The position numbers and the translations under genes are program-made. Below, piece by piece: positions 57,698 through 64,000 of a stretch of 64,000 nucleotides of DNA. The notes under the pieces are model-generated. The model was not told where the DNA came from. It did no database searches and saw only the letters and a program-made list of their open reading frames with translations. Origin of the DNA: Moraxella osloensis (GTDB taxonomy: Bacteria; Pseudomonadota; Gammaproteobacteria; Pseudomonadales; Moraxellaceae); the NCBI RefSeq assembly GCF_009867135.1, contig NZ_CP047226.1, positions 2,108,001 through 2,172,000 on the forward strand. Reading direction: 5' to 3'. Numbering within the stretch: the stretch's first letter is position 1; every line of letters begins with the position of its first letter.

Positions 57698-58498
57698 ATG
57701 TCCACACACCTATCGCCACTATCCCCACAAATATCACCACGAGCCCTTGCTATTTTTCCCTTTATGACGCTGCCTTTTGTCAGCCAATTCGCGGTGGTGC
57801 CTGTGTTAGCCAATGATGTTGACACAACTGTGATTGACCAACAAAGTGCGCATTTAGCATTAAGGGTTAATTTTGTGCCCGCACTAGCCAGTATATCAAA
57901 GACAAAAAATCGCCCTTTGACTGACTATCAATGGGTATCGGTGGAAGCATTGCAAGTGCAATGGCTGATAGGTTGGTTCAAACGGTGGTTTTGCCATCGT
58001 GATACGATTTTGGTCAAAGGCGAGCATGAGCCTGAATATTTTGCCGCGACTGATACTGAGCCTGCCAAAATTGTGTTTGCGCATGGATTTTTTGCCAGTG
58101 CCTTGCATGAAATTAGCCACTGGTGTATGGCAGGCCAAAAACGCCGATTTCTCAATGATTTTGGCTATTGGTATGCGCCCGATGGACGTAATGAAGAGCA
58201 GCAGCAACAGTTTGAACAAGTAGAAATCCTGCCGCAAGCGATTGAATGTTTATTGACGCTGGCTTGCAACAAACCCTTTAGCGTGTCTAAAGATAATTTG
58301 TTTGCTGATTTTGATACCAGCCAGAGCACTTTTGAAGCCGATGTACAAGCCCAATCGGTGAAGTTTTGGCAAACGGGGCAAAAACTGTCAACCGATGCCA
58401 AAGTCTTGCTAAGCCAGTTAACCAAACTACGCCCGCTACCATTGACCTCGTTTGATATCTATCACAATTTTATCAAAGTTAATTTTTATCAAAGTTAA
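57698..58498 (+). CDS. epmC: elongation factor P hydroxylase EpmC, with N-terminal extension
   Basis: A 266-residue protein whose last 180 residues match EpmC (YfcM), which hydroxylates the beta-lysylated K34 of EF-P. Clear markers are KIVFAHGFFASALHEISHWC (His/Glu metal site HEISH), DFGYWYAPDGR, FEQVEILPQAIE, and a final FSVSKDNL segment. The first 85 residues have no counterpart in the 182-residue E. coli protein, and no ribosome site is seen before ATG 57698, so the start may be downstream. efp and epmB lie about 43 kb away. Confidence 0.9.
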   Translation: MSTHLSPLSPQISPRALAIFPFMTLPFVSQFAVVPVLANDVDTTVIDQQSAHLALRVNFVPALASISKTKNRPLTDYQWVSVEALQVQWLIGWFKRWFCHRDTILVKGEHEPEYFAATDTEPAKIVFAHGFFASALHEISHWCMAGQKRRFLNDFGYWYAPDGRNEEQQQQFEQVEILPQAIECLLTLACNKPFSVSKDNLFADFDTSQSTFEADVQAQSVKFWQTGQKLSTDAKVLLSQLTKLRPLPLTSFDIYHNFIKVNFYQS

Positions 58499-58508
58499 CT
58501 AGGCCAAT

Positions 58509-58540
58509 AAAAAAGGCAGTCATTAAACGCTGCCTTTTTT
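58509..58540. terminator. bidirectional terminator between epmC and cytochrome gene
   Basis: AAAAAAGGCAG pairs with CTGCCTTTTTT around TCATTAAACG, between convergent genes. Confidence 0.85.
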
Positions 58541-58555
58541 ATGGGGGATAAAAAC

Positions 58556-59119
58556 TTAATCTTGTTTATATTTGTCATGACAGGATTTACAGCTGGCGCC
58601 CAAATCACCAAATTGGGTTTTGATGCCATCAACACTGGTTGCAGTCGCAGCGGCGGCATTGAGGGCACTGGCAGCGGTTTTAAATTTATCAATCTGCTGT
58701 TGGAACCCTGCCGCATCGCGCCAAATTTCATCTTTTGCTTCACCACCCTTGGCGGTCTCTGGATAATGCACCCAAGGATTTTGGTTAAGTTTCTCGGCGG
58801 CGGCTTTGACTTGCGCGGCATCAAATTTGCTTGGATCTTTGACCATCGCACCAATGGTTTGGTTGGTTTTTTTCCACTCTTTCATGATTCTTTCACGCGC
58901 TTTTTTGTGGTCTTCTGGCGTCATATTAGGGTCAACTGCCGTGGTCGAGGTTGTCGTGGTACTTACTGTAGCGGTTGCCGTTGCACCATTCGCGCTAGCG
59001 GTAACTGTGGTAGCAGGCGCTGAAGCAGTAGTGGCGGTTGTGGTTTCTGTTTTTTTATTACAGCCTACCAACGCCATCGCAACGATTAATGGGGTGGCAA
59101 ATTTTAATGCAGTTGACAT
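58556..59119 (-). CDS. class II c-type cytochrome (c'/c556-like) lipoprotein
   Basis: A 187-residue protein. The signal ends in MALVGC (lipobox). A 45-residue Ala/Thr/Ser/Val linker is followed by a helical bundle domain. The haem motif is at the very C-terminus, as in class II cytochromes: ASCKSCHDKY (C177, C180, H181). The protein is probably periplasmic and lipid-anchored with the haem domain on a flexible stalk. AAGGA before the ATG supports the start. Its role (NO binding or electron transfer) cannot be told. Confidence 0.9.
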   Translation of the reverse strand: MSTALKFATPLIVAMALVGCNKKTETTTATTASAPATTVTASANGATATATVSTTTTSTTAVDPNMTPEDHKKARERIMKEWKKTNQTIGAMVKDPSKFDAAQVKAAAEKLNQNPWVHYPETAKGGEAKDEIWRDAAGFQQQIDKFKTAASALNAAAATATSVDGIKTQFGDLGASCKSCHDKYKQD

Positions 59120-59284
59120 CGTCCTTTCCTTCCGTGTTTTTGGTTTATATGAATTAAATAATGAATGTTATTATCAGAGTGTGGATTAATCATCTCTAAG
59201 GATTTTAACAAGTATTGGCAAAAAAATTATTATGATTTGGTAACTAAGCCTAACCACTGTGTGAGATAGGGTGTGGCTTTTTGA

Positions 59285-59767
59285 TTAAGTGCTTTGTAGT
59301 TTGATTGCTTTGCCTTGGGTTTTGATGGGCTTACCTTGTAGGACGGCTTGGGCGATTTTGATATGTTTAGGGTCATGAAAACCTGTGATGTGATACAAGG
59401 TTAGACCGTCAGCATTGTAGATGGTCATGCTATCGGTAGTGGGCTCAATGCTATCGCTGGGCAATAATTGATAGCTTGTGACGTTAGCACCTTGGTGATG
59501 GCTAAAACCCTGTTGGGTCAGTCGCAGCTCACCCCCTGTTAAAGTAGGCACCTCTTTTTTTCGGTTGAATGATTGCCACGCAAAACTTGCGATGATGGCT
59601 AGTAAAATCATCAGCGAGCCGATGGCAACTGAGAGCATTTTAAATGCCATCAATAGCCCTACCACAGCGATTGCGATACCCACCCACAGTATTTGGGTCA
59701 GCTTGTTTGGTGTCGCCACTTGACTTTGCAAACCAATGGTAACGCCTGTGTCGGTGACTTTTAACAT
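59285..59767 (-). CDS. unassigned membrane protein
   Basis: A 160-residue protein I do not recognise. After a 20-residue polar start, two adjacent hydrophobic helices (about 26-43 and 46-66) are followed by a basic loop (NRKKE) and a beta-rich soluble domain of about 90 residues, with LTGGELRLTQQGFSHHQG and GKPIKTQGKAIKL. The topology suggests a small membrane-anchored PH-like or DUF domain. It follows rph on the same strand with about 73 bases between. No function is inferred. Confidence 0.8.
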   Translation of the reverse strand: MLKVTDTGVTIGLQSQVATPNKLTQILWVGIAIAVVGLLMAFKMLSVAIGSLMILLAIIASFAWQSFNRKKEVPTLTGGELRLTQQGFSHHQGANVTSYQLLPSDSIEPTTDSMTIYNADGLTLYHITGFHDPKHIKIAQAVLQGKPIKTQGKAIKLQST

Positions 59768-59788
59768 ACTAATCTCTATAACGATTTC

Positions 59789-59839
59789 AAGGGCGTATGC
59801 GCTACGCCCTTACTAGCCTAGCCTGTTTTGTTAGGCTAT
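59789..59839. terminator. two adjacent hairpins between rph and the membrane protein gene
   Basis: AAGGGCGTA/TACGCCCTT around TGCGC and TAGCCTA/TAGGCTA around about 11 bases. Neither is followed by a strong U-tract on the minus strand, so attenuation or mRNA processing is as likely as termination. Confidence 0.4.
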
Positions 59840-59840
59840 T

Positions 59841-60557
59841 TTACCAACCTAGCACCGCTTGTTGTTCGGCAATCAGCTGTTTGATACCTTCTTCGGCAAT
59901 TGCTAGCATTTCATCCACTTGCGCACGGGTAAACGGTTTTTCTTCGGCAGTGCCTTGAATCTCGATAAACTCACCTTTTTGGGTCATCACGACGTTAAGA
60001 TCTGTGTCACAGCTTGAGTCTTCGCTATAGTTCAAATCCAACAGTACTTCACCGTTTTTTATACCCACAGAGACAGCGGCCACCAAGCCTACCAAAGGAT
60101 CGGCTTTGAGTTTTTTGGCGGCTTGCAATTTTTCTAACGCATCGACCAATGCCACAGCCGCACCGGTGATACTGGCAGTACGCGTACCGCCATCGGCTTG
60201 CAGCACGTCACAGTCGATATGGATGGTATTTTCCCCAAGCTTTTCAAGATCTACCATCGCCCGTAGGCTACGACCAATCAACCGCTGAATCTCTTGGGTA
60301 CGACCTGATTGTTTACCTTTGGCGGCTTCGCGTTGGGTACGCTCGTGGGTCGCGCGTGGCAACATACCGTATTCAGCGGTAATCCAGCCCTTACCTGTAC
60401 CTTTGAGCCAGCGTGGCACTTGGGTTTCGATACTGGCGGTACATAGCACTTTGGTATCACCATAGCTGACCAGCACGGCGCCTTCGGCATGTTTGGTAAA
60501 GTTACGCACAAAACTCATTGGGCGAAGTTGGTTGTTTTCACGATTATCGATACGCAT
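59841..60557 (-). CDS. rph: ribonuclease PH
   Basis: A 238-residue phosphorolytic 3'-5' exoribonuclease that trims tRNA precursors. [49 protein letters not shown] and [19 protein letters not shown] are all diagnostic. AGGGA before ATG 60557 selects this start; the frame continues to 60608. The length is exactly typical. Divergent or upstream genes (YicC and so on) are not adjacent. Confidence 0.97.
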   Translation of the reverse strand: MRIDNRENNQLRPMSFVRNFTKHAEGAVLVSYGDTKVLCTASIETQVPRWLKGTGKGWITAEYGMLPRATHERTQREAAKGKQSGRTQEIQRLIGRSLRAMVDLEKLGENTIHIDCDVLQADGGTRTASITGAAVALVDALEKLQAAKKLKADPLVGLVAAVSVGIKNGEVLLDLNYSEDSSCDTDLNVVMTQKGEFIEIQGTAEEKPFTRAQVDEMLAIAEEGIKQLIAEQQAVLGW

Positions 60558-60689
60558 AAGATTCCCTAAAAGACCGCCTTGACGGTTTGGTAGATAGTTT
60601 TTAAGCAATGGGCAAAAATTACAGTGGTTTTATGCTACCTTGCCAACCCAGTTTTAGCAAGACAATTCCGTCGGCAACATGGCAGGTTG

Positions 60690-62444
60690 CTATTCAAGCC
60701 CTTCGCGTTTACGTAGCTCTTTACGTAAAATCTTACCAACATTGGACTTGGGCAGACTATCGACAAACTCCACATAGCGTGGGCGTTTATAGCCACTTAA
60801 GTGCTGTTTACCAAACGCCAGTAGTTGCTCAGCGGTGACACGGTTGTGTTTTCTGACCACGAATATTTTGGGCTCTTCACCGCGCGTCGCGCTCGGTACG
60901 CCAATCGCCACACACTCAAGCACATCGGCATGCTCAAGCATCACTGACTCAATCTCATTTGGGTAGACATTAAACCCTGACACCACAATCATGTCTTTTC
61001 TACGGTCAACGATTTTGATAAAACCGCGCTCATCAATGATGCCAATATCGCCCGTGCGCAAATAGCCTGTCGCGGTAAACGCATTAGCAGTCTCGACAGG
61101 TAGATTGCGATACCCTACCATCACTTGCGGGCCTTTGACGGCGATTTCTCCGCGTTCGCCAATGCGCACAGGTTGGTCGTTGTTGTCCAATAAGATGATG
61201 TCAGTGGCAGGGGTTGGTAGCCCGACTTTGTTGGTAAATTCTGCGATAGTTAACGGATTAAAGGTAATTACAGGTGCGGTTTCTGAGAGCCCATACCCTT
61301 CGATAATCGGTAACCCTGTGATGGTATGCCATTTTTTGGCAACACTGGGTAGGATTGCCATGCCGCCGCCGATGGTGGCTTTGAGTTGGGAAAAATCGAG
61401 CCTTCGAAATTCAGGATGCTGTATCAAGGCGCTAAATAGCGTATTGACCCCCAAAATAAAATGCGGTGGTGAACGCCTTAGCGTATTGACCAGTTCATTG
61501 ATATCACGTGGATTGGGCACGAGCCTTGATGCAAACCCACGATATAAAATAAAAACACAGCAAATGGTGAATGAAAATACATGATACAGCGGCAATGACG
61601 CCAAAATAATATCTTCCTGTCCTTCTTCATCATACGCGCTGCGAATCAATGCATCGATTTGCAGCAAATTGGCAATCACATTGCCATGACTGAGCATCGC
61701 GCCTTTTGCCGTCCCTGTGGTACCACCGGTATATTGAATTAATACGATATTCGATAACGTGAGAGTTGGGCGCTGATAAGCCTTGCTAGCGTCTGCTAAT
61801 AACTGACTAAAATAAATCCAATTACCTTTTGGCGGCAAATCGGTGGTCGCTGAGACTAGATTGATTAACGCGCCTTTGAGCTTACTTTTCAAATCGCCCA
61901 AACGACAGATGATTAAGTGATGTAAATCACGGTTAAGGTTATCGCCAATGTCTTTGTAGGTATAAATAAATTTATCTAGTATAAACAACGCCTTGATGTC
62001 GGCATCCTCCATTTGGTGCTCAAGCTCGCGACTGGTGTAGGAAGGATTCATACTCACCAGTACCATGCCAGCACGGATGACGCCAAGGGTAATCACAGGA
62101 TATTGCAAAATATTAGGCAACATTACGCCAACCGCGTCACCGACCTTGAGCCCTAACTGCTGCAGATAAATGGCAACTTTTAGACTCAGTTTATCTAGCT
62201 GCTCGTAAGTAATCTCTTGATCATCGCAATAATACGCCACTTGCCGCGCATGTTTGGCAAACCCCGCTTCTAACATGTCAATCAGCGACGTTTGTTCATC
62301 TGGCATATCGATGGTACTACGAATGTTATAGCGCTCGTAGCTAATCAGCCACGGTTGCTGATTTTCTTCCCATTCATACATCTCATGCATCGGGCGCTCA
62401 TTGATTGGTGAAATAGCGTCATCCATAAACTCAGTATTGCTCAT
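60690..62444 (-). CDS. fadD: long-chain fatty-acid--CoA ligase (FadD-like), paralogue 1
   Basis: A 584-residue adenylating enzyme. The P-loop is YTGGTTGTAKGAMLSHGN (about 240-257), with GYLRTGDIGIIDERGFIKIVDR and SGFNVYPNEIESV near the end. The last catalytic Lys is in SLPKSNVGKILRKELRK. It acts at the inner membrane on imported fatty acids. It is tandem with a close paralogue 107 bases upstream; a terminator lies between, so the two are separate transcripts. Pseudomonas fadD1/fadD2 show the same pairing. Confidence 0.93.
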   Translation of the reverse strand: MSNTEFMDDAISPINERPMHEMYEWEENQQPWLISYERYNIRSTIDMPDEQTSLIDMLEAGFAKHARQVAYYCDDQEITYEQLDKLSLKVAIYLQQLGLKVGDAVGVMLPNILQYPVITLGVIRAGMVLVSMNPSYTSRELEHQMEDADIKALFILDKFIYTYKDIGDNLNRDLHHLIICRLGDLKSKLKGALINLVSATTDLPPKGNWIYFSQLLADASKAYQRPTLTLSNIVLIQYTGGTTGTAKGAMLSHGNVIANLLQIDALIRSAYDEEGQEDIILASLPLYHVFSFTICCVFILYRGFASRLVPNPRDINELVNTLRRSPPHFILGVNTLFSALIQHPEFRRLDFSQLKATIGGGMAILPSVAKKWHTITGLPIIEGYGLSETAPVITFNPLTIAEFTNKVGLPTPATDIILLDNNDQPVRIGERGEIAVKGPQVMVGYRNLPVETANAFTATGYLRTGDIGIIDERGFIKIVDRRKDMIVVSGFNVYPNEIESVMLEHADVLECVAIGVPSATRGEEPKIFVVRKHNRVTAEQLLAFGKQHLSGYKRPRYVEFVDSLPKSNVGKILRKELRKREGLE

Positions 62445-62496
62445 AACAGCCTATTGGTATCCCCAATTTTATAAGGTTAGGCGGGCGCGATGCAAT

Positions 62497-62535
62497 AAAA
62501 AACCCAACTAATCTGATATAGAAAAGCTGGGTTTT
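62497..62535 (-). terminator. terminator of the right-edge fadD paralogue
   Basis: On the minus strand AAAACCCA pairs with TGGGTTTT around a roughly 17-base loop, followed by TTTTTT, between the two fadD-like genes. Confidence 0.7.
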
Positions 62536-62551
62536 GGTAACAAACGTTAGC

Positions 62552-64000
62552 TTACTTTTTTTCTTCAAGTTTACGCAGTTCTTTACGCAGGATTTTGCCA
62601 ACGTTCGATTTTGGCAATTCATCCACAAATTCAACTTTACGCGGACGTTTATAACCCGTTAACTCGCTTCGCGCGTATTGCAGCAGCTCTTGCTCGGTGA
62701 GGCTTGGGTCTTTACGTACCACAAACGCTTTTGGTACTTCGCCGCTTTTTTCGCTCAGTACCCCAATCACCCCGACTTCCAACACTTTTGGATGCGCTGC
62801 TAGCACTTCTTCAACTTCATTTGGATAGACGTTAAATCCTGATACCAAAATCATGTCTTTTTTACGGTCAACGATTTTGAAGTAGCCTTGCTCATCAATG
62901 ACAGCGATGTCACCGGTTTTGAAATAACCGTCTGCTGTCATTACTTCTGCAGTGGCTTCAGGACGCTGCCAGTAGCCTTTCATCACTTGTGGACCTTTAA
63001 CTGCAATCTCACCACGCTCACCTGCTGCGACTTCATTGCCGTTGTCATCGAGCAGTTTGATGTCGGTGTTGGGCATTGGGATACCGATTTTGGCGCTAAA
63101 TTGCTCTTGTGCCAAGGGGTTTAGGGTGGCAACGGGTGAGGTTTCGGACAAGCCGTAGCCTTCTAAGATATTGGTACCTGTAATACGTTTCCACTCTTCA
63201 GCGGTTGAAGGCAATACCGACATACCACCGCCTAGCGACAAACGCAATTTGCTGTGGTCTAATGCCCGAAAACCAGTATGGTGCGCCAAACCATTAAATA
63301 ATGTGTTCACCGCTGGGAAAAATACTGGCTTATATTTTGCTAGTTCTTTGACAAAACTGTCCAAGTCGCGGGGGTTTGGAATCAATACACCGGTAAAGCC
63401 CATGTTCATACCTAGTAGCGCACAGGCGGTAAATGAGAAAATATGGTAAAGCGGTAAGGCAACGACGGCGTACTCACCTACCATTTGATTGGGGAATACT
63501 TGTCTGGCGAACTCTTGGCACTGTAGCATATTGGATACCAAGTTACTGTGGGTAAGCATCGCACCTTTGGCAACCCCTGTAGTGCCGCCCGTGTACTGTA
63601 GTACCGCAATATCACTGCCTTTGATACCTTCTGGGCGCTGATAGCGACTGGCAGGCGCTTGCTTGATAACACTTTTAAACGTCACATGCCCGTCAATTTG
63701 CCAAGCTGGAATGGCTTTTTTGGCATACTTGACCACGGTATTGACCAACATACCTTTAAAGGTACCCATCAAATCACCGATTGAACACACGATGACATGA
63801 TCGACCATTTTTTTGCCGATATCTTGATAGGTTTTGGCAAAGTTTTCAACGATAAATAACGCTTTGGCTTGTGAGTCTTCTAACTGATGCTCTAGCTCAT
63901 GAGCGGTATATAATGGATTGACATTGACCAAGATAAAACCTGCACGAATAATACCAATCATACACACTGGGTATTGCAAGATATTTGGCATCATCACCGC
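62552..64000 (-). CDS. fadD: long-chain fatty-acid--CoA ligase (FadD-like), paralogue 2 (partial, 5' end off the right edge)
   Basis: The frame is open to base 64000 (codon GCG then GTG ATG ATG), so the N-terminal 80-90 residues are outside the window. About 482 residues are visible. The P-loop is YTGGTTGVAKGAMLTHSN, followed by GYFKTGDIAVIDEQGYFKIVDR and SGFNVYPNEVEEV, ending in ELPKSNVGKILRKELRK. It closely resembles the downstream paralogue, so a tandem duplication is likely, and either may prefer a different chain length. Composition is normal for the chromosome. Confidence 0.93.
   Translation of the reverse strand, partial: AVMMPNILQYPVCMIGIIRAGFILVNVNPLYTAHELEHQLEDSQAKALFIVENFAKTYQDIGKKMVDHVIVCSIGDLMGTFKGMLVNTVVKYAKKAIPAWQIDGHVTFKSVIKQAPASRYQRPEGIKGSDIAVLQYTGGTTGVAKGAMLTHSNLVSNMLQCQEFARQVFPNQMVGEYAVVALPLYHIFSFTACALLGMNMGFTGVLIPNPRDLDSFVKELAKYKPVFFPAVNTLFNGLAHHTGFRALDHSKLRLSLGGGMSVLPSTAEEWKRITGTNILEGYGLSETSPVATLNPLAQEQFSAKIGIPMPNTDIKLLDDNGNEVAAGERGEIAVKGPQVMKGYWQRPEATAEVMTADGYFKTGDIAVIDEQGYFKIVDRKKDMILVSGFNVYPNEVEEVLAAHPKVLEVGVIGVLSEKSGEVPKAFVVRKDPSLTEQELLQYARSELTGYKRPRKVEFVDELPKSNVGKILRKELRKLEEKK

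Overview
The window looks like a chromosomal segment of a gammaproteobacterium of the family Moraxellaceae, most likely a Moraxella (Moraxella/Faucicola osloensis-like) species. This rests on remembered family traits, not on a database search: a short AccA, a FimX-type twitching-motility regulator, a MoxR/DUF58/TgpA operon, EpmB beside efp, and moderate G+C with strong local swings. Almost everything from about 3.2 kb onward is chromosomal housekeeping content.

Layout. 1-3.2 kb: a very AT-rich accessory island. It holds a cytosine-5 DNA methyltransferase translationally coupled (ATGA overlap) to a large GHKL ATPase that runs off the left edge. The ATPase carries a MutL/MORC-like ATPase at its N-terminus and a histidine-kinase-like H-box and N-box at its C-terminus. 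This is the best candidate for an unusual restriction/defence system. 3.2-8.2 kb: SIMPL protein and the moxR-DUF58-tgpA operon. 8.2-14.1 kb: c-type cytochrome lipoprotein, fimX homologue, an unrecognised 588-residue protein, and epmB. 14.2-19 kb: efp, telA-like, purK, a small protein, marC-like. 19.5-22.4 kb: acyl-CoA dehydrogenase and ispA. 22.4-30.7 kb: RDD protein, tRNA-Arg and tRNA-Ser, thiD, cls, proC-yggT, accA-tilS. 30.7-36.7 kb: ppx, trxA, rho, ypfJ-like metalloprotease, and a low-complexity lipoprotein. 36.8-40 kb: ccmABCDE. 40-46.3 kb: YbjN protein, dienoyl-CoA reductase, DegV protein, acyl-CoA synthetase. 46.6-52.1 kb: recA-recX, sulfate-binding lipoprotein, ffh, ypjD-like. 52.2-57.6 kb: acpP-fabG-fabD and rpmF-yceD, separated by a toxin-antitoxin cassette and a lipoprotein instead of the usual plsX-fabH. 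57.7-64 kb: epmC, cytochrome c' lipoprotein, a membrane protein, rph and two tandem fadD paralogues, the second cut by the right edge.

How the genes work together. Several modules are split across the window. EF-P and two enzymes of its lysine modification (EpmB, EpmC) are present. Haem export/attachment (CcmABCDE) sits alongside two c-type cytochrome lipoproteins. Fatty-acid synthesis (AccA, FabD, FabG, ACP) and fatty-acid activation/degradation (three acyl-CoA ligases, an acyl-CoA dehydrogenase, a dienoyl-CoA reductase, a DegV-type fatty-acid-binding protein) are both well represented, which suits an organism that uses lipids.

Limits. Everything was read by eye. Promoters, operators, hairpins and the start codons moved from the longest frame are inferences. 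No homology search, structure prediction or base-composition program was run.
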